In this document: one piece after another, positions 55,970-64,000 of the stretch
Position numbering within the stretch: position 1 is the stretch's first letter
Layout of the letters: each line of letters opens with the position of its first letter
Assembly: GCA_942159475.1 (NCBI GenBank)
Contig: OW804097.1
Location: 114,452,582 to 114,516,581 of the forward strand
Length of the DNA: 64,000 nt
Reading direction: 5' to 3'
Source: Sthenelais limicola
Taxonomy: Eukaryota > Annelida > Polychaeta > Phyllodocida > Sigalionidae
Program-made: the position numbers and the translations under genes
The notes under the pieces: model-generated
What the model saw: only the letters and a program-made list of their open reading frames with translations
Database searches by the model: none
What the model was told of the DNA's origin: nothing

Positions 55970-56953
55970 TTAAATCCTGATCAGGGAGGTGAAGGAGGCA
56001 GACACCTTTTTATCTACTGATATCCGATAGTGCAAAGGGGTCGACAAATACCGTAAAACGGCGTCACTATGCCAATCCCCCATGAGTTGTATGTCGGACA
56101 CTGATACACCGGCCATATACATTGATACAACAGCACCTCTACGGAGGCTATGTAACCCCACATTTTTAGAAATACCAGCAGATTTACACCACCTCTTCAA
56201 GGTCAGCAAGGCAAAAGCATAGCCCAAAGGTTCACCATCAATAGATATCAAAGGGGCATCTGAGTCTGTAGGATTGTCATGAAACCAACGATTTAACTGA
56301 GTCGGCAAGCATAAATCTGAATAAGAGTAAGTCACCGGGCACTCCAGGGATGTAAGACCGTACTGGTTGTTCTTAGCAGTGGGTACAGTAACCTTACAAC
56401 CCCAGTCCTCGAATATAACATTTTTCCGCTTCAATAAATGCACATTACCAGGCCCCTCGAACACATGGCATTTCCTTAGCATAGTTCTGAAGCACAACAG
56501 TAGGCCAATCCAACAGGCTATCTCCTTATTAACAGACAAATCAACCTGCTGGTATATCAACAACAAGTCATCCGGTAATATGGCATCCTTAGGGTTTGGC
56601 TTATCTCCCAATGTCCTCCGAAAACCCTTCATAAGTAGGTTGATGTTAAAGTCAGATCTCATATCACGACCGTCATGGGCTTTTGACAAATGATTCACTG
56701 CCGACAGTAAGTTATTCAATGAAGTATAACACAATGTTCGTGATGCCCATACTAGAAAAATAGCAACCACATCAGGTACCACTGGCAGAGGATTCTTTTG
56801 GTACAGTTCACAAAACTGGAAATATTTCTTCCACTGAGAATTCCTGGTTCGCAAAGATGAGATGGCGAGGGCTTGTCTTCTTATTTCCAGAACCTCATCC
56901 TCAAGCCGCTCTACAGAAGCAAGAGGGGAAAATCCGTATATCAAATTCAACAC
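55970..56953 (-). CDS. Tyrosine recombinase of the Ngaro-type element
   Basis: A 327-residue protein, the usual size for a DIRS-order recombinase. It would integrate the circular DNA copy by cutting and rejoining strands through a 3'-phosphotyrosine. The N-terminal half (about 20-115) is helical and fits a core-binding domain. In the C-terminal half I read the catalytic residues as Arg160 in CFRTMLRKC, His268 and Arg271 in HSLRR, Trp294 in GDW replacing the second His, and Tyr302 in LRYL. All key residues are therefore present. The ATG at 56953 overlaps the end of the upstream RNase H-like frame by 53 bp in a different frame, as in many DIRS elements, so translation may need reinitiation or frameshifting. 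No stop or frameshift inside. Confidence 0.93.
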   Translation of the reverse strand: MLNLIYGFSPLASVERLEDEVLEIRRQALAISSLRTRNSQWKKYFQFCELYQKNPLPVVPDVVAIFLVWASRTLCYTSLNNLLSAVNHLSKAHDGRDMRSDFNINLLMKGFRRTLGDKPNPKDAILPDDLLLIYQQVDLSVNKEIACWIGLLLCFRTMLRKCHVFEGPGNVHLLKRKNVIFEDWGCKVTVPTAKNNQYGLTSLECPVTYSYSDLCLPTQLNRWFHDNPTDSDAPLISIDGEPLGYAFALLTLKRWCKSAGISKNVGLHSLRRGAVVSMYMAGVSVSDIQLMGDWHSDAVLRYLSTPLHYRISVDKKVSASFTSLIRI

Positions 56954-57383
56954 ACAACCAAAATAATTCTCGAATGATATCAGATTCTAGAGAAGACATG
57001 GTCTTACATGAACTCAAAACCTTTCTAGTTTTGTTAGATATACCTCGTACACAAATGTTTCTGTTTTTCAAGTGCCTAGAGAAATGGCGAAAGACATGCA
57101 TGACTACCATTAATTCCATAATACACTCAGAACGTTTGTCTACTTCAACAGGAACTTCTATCACTGTAGAACTAGCAGGAGGACTGGTGGGATTATCCCC
57201 CACAAAATCGTATGTACCAGTACAATATTCCCCTTCATATTCTGCAGCAAAGGCTCCAGGAGCAAACTCTAATTCGATCGTGCTGTTATTATCAACCTCT
57301 GAGTAATCATAAGTACCATTGAAGATATCAGTACCATCTTTCCACCAAAATATATCTGCACGAAGGTCGTCAGATATTCTAGT
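56901..57383 (-). CDS. RNase H-like region of pol, after an in-frame TGA
   Basis: This open stretch continues the reverse-transcriptase frame after a TGA at 57384-57386 and ends at 56901. An internal ATG lies at 57203. The order matches the RNase H position in DIRS-order pol. SECIMELMVVMHVF fits the strand-helix with the second acidic residue, and RELFWLCVEFDIRIF fits the last conserved segment. I cannot find the first Asp-containing motif or the Asp-Asn motif with confidence: the site where Asp-Asn is expected reads CVRGISNKTRKVL. The domain may be diverged or inactive. No stop lies inside. It would remove RNA from the RNA-DNA hybrid if functional. Confidence 0.6.
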   Translation of the reverse strand, partial: TRISDDLRADIFWWKDGTDIFNGTYDYSEVDNNSTIELEFAPGAFAAEYEGEYCTGTYDFVGDNPTSPPASSTVIEVPVEVDKRSECIMELMVVMHVFRHFSRHLKNRNICVRGISNKTRKVLSSCKTMSSLESDIIRELFWLCVEFDIRIFPSCFCRAA

Positions 57384-58577
57384 TCATCTGATATTATCTC
57401 TGAGAAGACGGTTCAACTCATCCAAGATTCGTTTAGTATGTATACGACCACCTTTTACAACTCTTGCTGCGTGACTAAGTACACCCGTCAGTCTTCTTAG
57501 CTGACGAACAGTGACCCAATTACGCCCAGAGAAAAACTCTAATTCCCTGAGTACCTTGGCGACCTTACTATCAGGTAATCTAAGTTGACAATTCACAGTA
57601 TCAATTTCGATCCCAAGGAAAGTACATACTTGCGAAGGGCTTGTACATTTAGGCCAGCTGACATAAAACCCTAAATCCCTGACTAGGGTAATTAAGGCCT
57701 GTTGACTACTTATACATTCTTCGTATGAATCCGCCCAAATAATGAAATCGTCAATATAAGACACCACATTATGACCACGAGACTGAAGCACCCTACATAC
57801 AGAATTAGTAATCCTTGTAAAACAGTACGGGGCGACACGGGAGCCGAAGCACATGAAATTATCACAGATATTGAAATTACGATCCGCAAACTCCCAAGAA
57901 ATGCCAAAATATGTGCGCTGGTTAGGGTGTATGGCAACCGATCTATAGGCGGCCTTCAAATCAACAGAAGACATGTAACAGTATCGATTCATATTCCTAA
58001 CAATGTCGTCAATTTTAGCATATTGGAAACGTGAAAACACACTACCAGTATATTTGTTTACTGACATGTTCAAGGGTCGTTTACAATCAGTAATCATTCG
58101 AATATCGCCATCTTTCTTAGTGATTACACCAATAGAGTGAACACAAGTGGGGGTATCGTAAACACAAGACATTTTCCCTGTAGTTAACTCTGACAATAGC
58201 TGTTTCTCCAGCTTGAACATAGTAGATAAGGGGAAATAACATGAAGAATAGTTGTCGCGGTGATATGGTATGATGCTAGCTCCAGGATCGACAAGCTTGA
58301 ACCCGTTGACAACGCCATCCAAGATGTAATGACAGTCCGTGTCAACATAGTCGGTAGAACATAAGGCACGGGCCCAAGCGGCCGGTCGAAATTGCCGTAA
58401 AACACCCGCTAAAAGGCCCCAATCCTTGATCGAACTTGCAGTCTTTATAAGGGCAGGCAGGTCTTTGGAATCTATGACATCACTGTCCGTAAACACAGGG
58501 GGAAGATCGATATTATTGCCAAAGTCGTCAGTCGGAAACTCAGAAATCGTGGAAGTTTGTTTTTGGTGGCCATCTTG
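57384..58577 (-). CDS. pol: Reverse transcriptase of the Ngaro-type element
   Basis: The frame is open from the codon after the gag TGA (58578-58580) to another TGA at 57384-57386. The first possible start is a GTG at 58496, giving 370 residues; no ATG lies near the beginning. Counting from that GTG, finger motif ITKKDGDIRMITDCKRPLN is at about 125-143, motif A SSVDLKAAYRSV carries catalytic Asp179, and motif C YIDD at 247-250 carries Asp249 and Asp250. FLGIEID follows as in other pol proteins. The catalytic core is complete. It would copy the element RNA into DNA in the cytoplasm or in a gag particle. With no ATG and the same frame as gag, expression probably depends on readthrough or reinitiation. 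Confidence 0.92.
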   Translation of the reverse strand, partial: QDGHQKQTSTISEFPTDDFGNNIDLPPVFTDSDVIDSKDLPALIKTASSIKDWGLLAGVLRQFRPAAWARALCSTDYVDTDCHYILDGVVNGFKLVDPGASIIPYHRDNYSSCYFPLSTMFKLEKQLLSELTTGKMSCVYDTPTCVHSIGVITKKDGDIRMITDCKRPLNMSVNKYTGSVFSRFQYAKIDDIVRNMNRYCYMSSVDLKAAYRSVAIHPNQRTYFGISWEFADRNFNICDNFMCFGSRVAPYCFTRITNSVCRVLQSRGHNVVSYIDDFIIWADSYEECISSQQALITLVRDLGFYVSWPKCTSPSQVCTFLGIEIDTVNCQLRLPDSKVAKVLRELEFFSGRNWVTVRQLRRLTGVLSHAARVVKGGRIHTKRILDELNRLLRDNIR

Positions 58578-59444
58578 TCACGATGAGCTTCCGCCGGAAG
58601 CTGCAGGTGGGCTCTTGGTAGATGTCGTGCGGGACTGTTCCCAATCCAACTGCACTTTACAGGCTCTAGCTTTATGTGCACCTCCGCATAAACCACAAAC
58701 ACCATGGCTGTAATAACAATTGGTACAAACATCATCGTTGTTCCACTTCCAGCAGTTTCCGTGTGGCCATTTACCAAAGTCGTACATCGGCCCACGCTCT
58801 TCCACCAACTTCCGGTTTGTAGAACAACGTGAACCGAAAGAGCCGGAATTATTACGAGAAAACTTGTCCTTCTTTGCTAAGATCTCTCGTACTGCCGTAG
58901 TATTGTCAGCCGACAAGAACATTGACTCAGACAATCCATCCACCCCAGTCCAGTTCAATGATTTGCCCTGGAGAACTCTGGTAGTAGTCGACCTCTTGTA
59001 GGCCACCAGAGCCTCGTCAACAAACGCATTACGGTGGGCCTTATAGGCGATAAACTGTAGGTGATTTAAATATCCCTTGATGCTGACAGCAGGCATGTTA
59101 GGTGTCTCCATGAGGGAATTAAGCACACACAATCCTCCATAAATTAGATCTCTATAAGACATAGATTCGTACGATGAGACCTGATCTAAGTGACTTTCGG
59201 GACGGTACTTACTCACGTCGGGGAAAGCTGGTGGAGAGAGTGCACCCGCACCCTGCATGCCCATACTACGGTCTGGGTCTGAACGATGTCCGCCCGGACG
59301 AGCGGTCACCGTCAACTTTGCTAAGGCTTCCTCTGCCTCGGCGATTTTATCTTGGAGAGTGTCACGAGCCAACTTCTTCTTCTCCGCTACAACTATGGCC
59401 TTCTCCACTAGATTCAGGTAATCCTCACTGTCATTTGGTGGCAT
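58578..59444 (-). CDS. gag: Gag-like protein with Cys/His cluster
   Basis: A 288-residue protein starting at ATG 59444, about 200 bp inside repeat A1. The N-terminus (about 5-45) is a charged helix (VVAEKKKLARDTLQDKIAE) likely to form a coiled coil. The middle has VSSYESMSYRDLIYGGL and helical stretches. At about 231-262 a Cys/His-rich cluster runs from CWKWNNDDVCTNC to CGLCGGAHKARAC, the arrangement typical of DIRS-order gag and presumed to bind RNA. The tail is Ser/Thr-rich. It ends with TGA at 58578-58580, followed by C, and the same frame continues into pol. No damage inside. Confidence 0.88.
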   Translation of the reverse strand: MPPNDSEDYLNLVEKAIVVAEKKKLARDTLQDKIAEAEEALAKLTVTARPGGHRSDPDRSMGMQGAGALSPPAFPDVSKYRPESHLDQVSSYESMSYRDLIYGGLCVLNSLMETPNMPAVSIKGYLNHLQFIAYKAHRNAFVDEALVAYKRSTTTRVLQGKSLNWTGVDGLSESMFLSADNTTAVREILAKKDKFSRNNSGSFGSRCSTNRKLVEERGPMYDFGKWPHGNCWKWNNDDVCTNCYYSHGVCGLCGGAHKARACKVQLDWEQSRTTSTKSPPAASGGSSS

Positions 59445-59650
59445 TTAACTCACATCCATCTCCAATATGGCCGCGATCTTATCAGGATCCATTTTGGACG
59501 AAGACTTCTTTGCCAGCCTTTGTTGTTTGTTCCACTTCACCCAGCAGCTTGGACGTTTATGTAAGCCGCTGCAGAAGGTACAGTTGATCTGCTGAGACAT
59601 ATAGTAATTATTTCTGTGGATTTTTATGGCGCCTCAGGACTGGTACGAGA
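59445..59650 (-). other. 5' leader of the retrotransposon
   Basis: About 205 bp between repeat A1 and the gag ATG. A promoter would be expected in A1 or here, but I see no clear TATA box at a convincing position. Confidence 0.5.
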
Positions 59651-59824
59651 AAAATAAATTTCCACGTCCGTCTACAAGCTGTTACGAACAAACAATGGCT
59701 ATACATACAGCGGCGGGAATCACCCTAGCAACCACGGACCAGCTGTCCGCAGTGAATATTATGGAGGCCCAGGTAGGCGGATGACCAATTATACTTATAT
59801 TTATTTAACATAAATATACACCAT
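59651..59824 (-). repeat. Split direct repeat A1
   Basis: The 5' terminal copy of the A repeat. Outside it, at 59825, MITE-B-like sequence begins ('atgtttgcagtatttctggg'). Confidence 0.95.
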
Positions 59825-59948
59825 TTGTCATGAAAAAAATGTTTGCAGTATTTCTGGGTGGACATTTACTATATAGCGAAGTAACTGAATATAAGGTGAC
59901 CTTCGAAATGCATGAATATATATAGTACACTGGAATTTGGTAAATACC
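59825..59948 (-). mobile_element. MITE-B fragment
   Basis: 'tgcagtatttctgggtgg', 'gtaactgaatata' and 'cttcgaaatgcatga' match the inverted middle of MITE-B. It resumes at about 60450. Confidence 0.7.
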
Positions 59949-60449
59949 AAATAAGTCCAACCCATGCCCTTACATACCATAAATGATATAATTATAGAAT
60001 CAAATGTATAATCTAACAGACTCATATTTGTGAATGTGACACTTGTGACACAAGATGTATACTACTGACTATCATTATCATCATCATCATTTTGTCATAA
60101 CTATTCATGACTTTTTTTTATCATTGTTAACAAACTCTGTATTCTTGAAGTGTTTTGAAACCCATTAGAATAACATAATTTATGACAAAACATAATGAGA
60201 AAGTCATTATGAATTTCTGATTCATCAATAATGTATAAATCTATATAAATGTACACAAGAACCGAACGAAAAGGGCTAGATATTGTATTATGATGTATTA
60301 TTAACAAAAACAACAACAACGACGACGACGACGACAAAAATGTACAAAATATGTAGTGTCACAGGTTACTGAGGAAAATATGGAGAAATCCAGGAGATGT
60401 ACCTGTATTAAAAGTATAAATAAAAACGTATTCAAATCAAATCAAATCG
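59949..60449 (+). mobile_element. Probable LINE 3' end with (AAATC)n tail
   Basis: About 500 bp separates two parts of one MITE-B. It ends 'ataaataaaaacgtattc' and then 'aaatcaaatcaaatc', a short tandem tail of the kind at the 3' end of CR1/L2-like LINEs. (CAA) and (GAC) runs lie near 60310-60336. No coding remnant is seen. Confidence 0.45.
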
Positions 60450-60530
60450 CATGTATTTATGCTACGATAAGCGTTAAGCACCAACACAATTTAAAACATT
60501 CCAACAAATACATCTTATGAATAAAACATC
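60450..60530 (-). mobile_element. MITE-B fragment, resumed
   Basis: 'gataagcgttaagcacc' and 'cttatgaataaaacatc' continue the fragment at 59825-59948. Confidence 0.7.
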
Positions 60531-60592
60531 GGAGTGATAGATACTGTAACAATCTTTTTGAGTCGATAATATTATGGTAGAAAGGTTATATA

Positions 60593-60813
60593 TGGGTCAG
60601 ATTTTCAGAAAATGTACAATTAGCCTTCACCAATCCTCTCAAATAACCCAAATTTAAGACAAAAATGAGCTTCAAAATGCAGTTTAACATAACAGACTAA
60701 TACTTTAAATCACGGCAATACCAAATATACTCAGATATACCCGGCATTCAGCGTAGTTCAGCCTAATTTAGGAGAATTTCCTAAATGTGTAGAGCTGCCA
60801 ACAATCTGACCCA
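60593..60813 (-). mobile_element. MITE-A, second subfamily, small terminal deletion
   Basis: From 'tgggtcagattttcag' to 'acaatctgaccca', TA on both flanks. The 'attgtacattttctg' just before the right terminus is deleted. Confidence 0.9.
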
Positions 60814-60888
60814 TATATTCAAGTTAGGTGGGCCTCGCCCCATAGATGTCGTGTTGCGACCTATGTGGTGGACCGCCCATAACATTTC

Positions 60889-61119
60889 TGGGTCAGATTT
60901 TCAGAAAATGTACAATTGGCAGCTCTACATATTTAGTAATTTCTGCTAAATTCTGCTAAAAAAAAATTTGGTATATCTGAGTATATTTGGTATCGCATTG
61001 ATTTAAAGTATCAGTTCTGTTATGTTAAACAGCATTTTGAAGCTCATTTCTGTCTTAAATGTGGGTTATTTGAGGGGATTGGTGAAGGCGAATTGTACAT
61101 TTTCTGAAAATCTGACCCT
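60889..61119 (+). mobile_element. MITE-A, full length, second subfamily
   Basis: From 'tgggtcagattttcag' to 'ctgaaaatctgaccct', with TC on both flanks. Confidence 0.92.
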
Positions 61120-61933
61120 TCTAATCTCGGGTCCTATTTGCTTGCATCTATACGCCTTCTCATGTGAAGCTCTATAAAAGATCGGGAATTCTTCTGGTGT
61201 TTTTCCCTTTCCCTGTTCTTGTTTTGTTTTAAGATTTTTATTCAGCCAGACATTATGCAAAAAATACACTATTTGCAGAAAAGCTGATTTAAATCAGAAA
61301 GAAAAGGTATATACATAGAAAATATATCACGACGTAGGTAGATTATTCTACACAATCAATTACAATTATAAATAATTAAAAAAAAGGCATTAACCTGACA
61401 AAATCGCGAGAAAATCGCAGATATTAAAGATAAAATCCATACACCCGGGACAGGGTCATATACATGACAGGCCAAGCTTGACCCAAAAAAAGTAGAATTT
61501 TCTCAACTTTACAAGAAAGATATCGTACTATAGTGTAAGAACGTGGGCTCAAAAAGATTGATTTGATATTGTTTATGTTTGTGTGATTGCTTTTTATTTC
61601 ATTTTATTTTGTTATACATCTTGTACACAAGTACACCATAATTAGATTTTGTTCCCTAAAATGTCCTGTGTAAACGCGGTGATATTATTATTATTATCAT
61701 TATGATACTTTATTAGGCAACGCATGACAACATTCATGATAGATATTGCGTCTTTCTGTAACTGTTTAAATATTATATAGGCTTATAATGAATATAAAAA
61801 ACACTTTGAAAAATAGTTTGCTGTAACACATCACGTATGGCAGTTGGTAATAGGATTAAATCGCCAGATAATATGTCAAGATGTCTCTTCAAATGCAACT
61901 ATGCTATTGACAACTGATACATTTGAACTTTAA
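61120..61933. other. Unassigned sequence with MITE scraps
   Basis: At 61793-61838 'aacactttgaaaaatag' and 'ctgtaacacatcacg' are scraps of a MITE-B end. Nothing else recognised. Confidence 0.5.
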
Positions 61934-62113
61934 TGGTCCTGGGTATGACTAAAATGTGCCTTTCTGTCTCTTTTCTCTGTCTCTCTCTCCCTTCTTCTCT
62001 ATCTCTATTTCCTGGGTATGATCATAAACTGCCTCCCTCTCAGCTCTCCCGCCCTTGATATAACCATCTTAAATGTGTTGATAAGGGCGTAAAGAAACCA
62101 ATCTCACTCATTT
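61934..62113 (-). repeat. Dispersed copy of the 74/82-bp repeat
   Basis: One reverse unit of each type ('gggtatgatcataaac' and 'cccttgatataaccatc'), not amplified, ending 'ggcgtaaagaaaccaatc'. Confidence 0.88.
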
Positions 62114-62474
62114 GATCTTTAAAATCCTTCTATCTGTCCCATTTGAACATTATCTCTTGGAAATCCTATTTGCTGTAGCTAGGATTGGGGAAGGAGGTTG
62201 TTGAAGCAATGAGTGAACGGGAGTTATTTATGGAAGAGAGGGAGGGAGGAGAGAGAGGGAGGGGGTGAGGGAAGAGCCATGATTAATGTTACCCTAATGC
62301 ATGTCACATGTCCTACATGCTGTAATGTTCAGCTTATATTGTGTAATTAGGTCACCTCCGGCTCAGCCCACGTGCTCAGAGCACCTCACTAGTGGACCGT
62401 AATGACGTTACTATGGCTCCCTCTCTGATTTTAGCCTTAGGCTCATACTGCATTATAAATATCGGTCAATGATG
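62114..62474. other. Unassigned sequence
   Basis: Short GA-rich run near 62235-62270. Nothing else recognised. Confidence 0.5.
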
Positions 62475-62711
62475 TGGGTGAAATCGTCAGAAATTGTACA
62501 ATTCGCCCTCACCAATCCTCTCAAAAAACCCTAAACTAAGCCAAAAATGAGGTTCAAAATACAGTTCAACAAAACCAAACAGATTCCTTGAATCAACCCA
62601 ATACCAAATATATTCAGATATATCTAGTATTGACCATTTTTCAGCTTAATTTAGCAGAATTTACTCGATGTGTACAGCTGCCGATTGTACACTTTCTGAC
62701 GATCTGACCCA
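62475..62711 (-). mobile_element. MITE-A, full length
   Basis: From 'tgggtgaaatcgtcag' to 'ctgacgatctgaccca'. The interior mixes features of both subfamilies. Confidence 0.9.
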
Positions 62712-62776
62712 TACGTGAACATCAGACAAAAGCTTGTTTGGAAGAATGTATTCATGATAACTTTGTTGCCGTGATA

Positions 62777-63004
62777 TGGGTGAGCTCTTTGAGATGTACT
62801 ATTCGCCTTCACCAATGTTTTCATATTTATCCAAATCCAAATTAGGTTGAAATACATTTCAATATATCCAAACAGATTCCTTGAATAATGGAAATAACAT
62901 ATATAATCAAATATACTACTTTTTATCATTTTTCATTTATTATGTTTAGTCTAATTTAGCAAAGTTTACTAAATGTGTAGAGCTGCTTATTGTACATTTT
63001 ACCC
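62777..63004 (-). mobile_element. MITE-A, divergent copy
   Basis: From 'tgggtgagctctttgag' to 'ttgtacattttaccca', TA on both flanks, heavily mutated inside. Confidence 0.85.
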
Positions 63005-63147
63005 ATATATGGTAAAGGTGAAGGAGGGACCGATTGGGGACTACCAGTTGTTGGGTGGACTCAAGTCGGGCAATTTTGTGCACATATGATATAACAGCGT
63101 ACATATGTTTCATTCTCTGATTAAGATAGAGAGGCAATATCATAATA

Positions 63148-63384
63148 TGGGTCAGATTTTCAGAAAATGTACAATTGGCAGCTCTACACATTTTGTAAAT
63201 TCTGCTAAATCAAGCTGACATTTGGTCAGTACTTGGTAAATTCGAGTATATTTGGCATTGCATTGATTCTAGCAATCTGTTTGGTTAGGTTGAACTGTAT
63301 TTTAAACTTTATTTTCGTCTGAAATTTGAGTTATTTAAGGGGATTGTTGAAAGTGAATTGTACATTTTCTGACGATTTGACCCA
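63148..63384 (+). mobile_element. MITE-A, full length
   Basis: From 'tgggtcagattttcag' to 'ctgacgatttgaccca', TA on both flanks. Confidence 0.93.
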
Positions 63385-63450
63385 TATAACCATATAGCAT
63401 TCTTAACAAAGACTCTAGCAAAAATAAAACTAATCTCTGGGACAATATTC

Positions 63451-63493
63451 GCTAGATCGCTAGATCGGCAGATCGCTAGATCGCTAGATCGCT
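63451..63493. repeat. (GATCGCTA)n microsatellite
   Basis: About five copies of the 8-mer, one with 'ggca' in place of 'gcta'. Confidence 0.9.
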
Positions 63494-63834
63494 AACTCTA
63501 TCCAAAATAGTATTAAAAGATAATATCCAGAGTATGAAACAAATATATTGTAATAAAACATATCAATTATGTATTGGCAAGATTGACTGACGGGGATCGC
63601 CCGAGGATAATTTTGGATTTATTAGACTTGTCCCGATATGTATCGCAAAAAGATAGTGAAATTTAGATGGAAATTAATGGTGACACTGCATTCCCATCCT
63701 CACTTCCGGTTAGCGTGTCATATACAGGTCATACGACACGCTGTATGCTGTCAGCTGTTTACTCTATTAGCTGTATCTTATTGCAAACAGAACATAAACC
63801 CATGTCTGCATCTGTTATACTTATTGCTCGTATA
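63494..63834. other. Unassigned sequence
   Basis: Nothing recognised. The two short plus-strand frames here overlap each other and have no domain. Confidence 0.5.
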
Positions 63835-64000
63835 ATAGGGGAGTTGCATGTGCCACTGCGCATGTCTGTTACAGTGCATCATGGAATAGATTCTGATGAA
63901 ATCTGACATACAAAAATGTGGCAACATTTTTATCAAAAATTGTAAGAATGTTTCTCCAATATCTTAAATTGTATAGATGATCTATGAAAACCAAATGCAT
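63835..64000 (-). mobile_element. MITE-O copy 3, cut by window end
   Basis: Starts 'ataggggagttgcatg' and contains the complement of 'gatattggtgaaaacattc' near 63945-63962. The other end lies outside the window. Confidence 0.82.

Larger units (their letters stand above)
55564..59824 (-). mobile_element. Ngaro-type tyrosine-recombinase retrotransposon, 4.26 kb
   Basis: Read on the minus strand the order is A1 (59824-59651), gag, reverse transcriptase, RNase H-like region, tyrosine recombinase, B1 (55929-55845), A2 (55844-55671), B2 (55648-55564). This A1-ORFs-B1-A2-B2 arrangement of split direct repeats is the hallmark of Ngaro/PAT-like members of the DIRS order. They integrate through a circular intermediate using a tyrosine recombinase and make no target duplication. 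I see no methyltransferase or hydrolase frame. The two 174-bp A copies look identical and the B copies match over about 85 bp, so the insertion is probably recent. It lies next to MITE-B fragments on the 59825 side. Confidence 0.92.

Noticed and set aside
56367..57306. Plus-strand frames opposite the recombinase and RNase H-like region
   Set aside because: Shadow frames of well-supported minus-strand genes.

Overview
This window looks like repeat-dense, gene-poor nuclear DNA of a metazoan, most plausibly a marine invertebrate. That placement rests on the repeat content: a Ngaro/DIRS-type tyrosine-recombinase retrotransposon, many TA-flanked MITEs, fallen LINE tails, long minisatellites and no operon-like gene packing. 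I cannot name the species. I found no host protein-coding gene I can defend. The only convincing coding sequence belongs to a retrotransposon at 55.56-59.82 kb. A short LINE tail lies at 20.2 kb and a broken coding-like remnant at 42.2-42.7 kb. Most other open frames are by-products of tandem repeats or purine tracts.

Family names used here are local. MITE-A (about 235-260 bp) has ends TGGGTCAGATTTTCAG / TCTGACCCA and about 40 copies or fragments across the window. MITE-B (about 410 bp) has ends TGTGATGTGTTTCAGG / CCTGAAACACATCACA. MITE-C has ends GGGTGGTCTCCACTGG, MITE-D GGGCCGCGTTTCATAAG, MITE-H CCGTATTTC and MITE-O ATAGGGGAGTTGCATG. Three palindromic hairpin families are called P, U and V. 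Nested copies show 2-bp TA target duplications for A, B and H, as expected for Tc1/mariner-like transposition.

Layout. 0.5-1.75 kb: an 88/89-bp tandem array. 2-10 kb: MITE copies, including one MITE-A inside another. 11.0-12.1 kb: a minisatellite of about 44 bp. 12.6-17.5 kb: a MITE-A cluster, one copy split by a MITE-D. 17.6-18.6 kb: a nearly pure polypurine tract. 20.2-21.6 kb: a 5'-truncated LINE inside a MITE-B. 22.16-22.99 kb: a 33-bp minisatellite that keeps several frames open. 28.6-29.2 kb: 82-bp and 74-bp tandem repeats. 30.7-31.8 kb: a composite of inverted CCGTATTTCC ends. 32.4-34.0 kb: stacked MITE-B copies. 34.6-35.5 kb: a minisatellite of about 57 bp. 38.6-44.9 kb: more MITE-B, a pair of related unknown fragments and the broken gene-like segment.

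44.6-53.5 kb is the most unusual part. A MITE-B is split by an 8.18-kb foldback element (44935-53114). It has TAGTCCAGGGCC inverted ends, arms built of tandem inverted units of about 559 bp, and a 31-bp minisatellite at its centre. One arm holds a complete MITE-B. The other holds a 2.82-kb element with perfect 31-bp inverted repeats and a satellite-like core. That inner element shares its terminal TGGGTCAG with the MITE-A family.

55564-59824 (minus strand) is the Ngaro-type retrotransposon: repeat A1, gag with a Cys/His cluster, reverse transcriptase, RNase H-like region, overlapping tyrosine recombinase, then repeats B1-A2-B2. The two 174-bp A repeats appear identical, so the insertion is probably young. 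Gag, RT and the RNase H-like segment lie in one frame, interrupted by two TGA codons. 60-64 kb returns to MITE-A/B copies and ends in a MITE-O.
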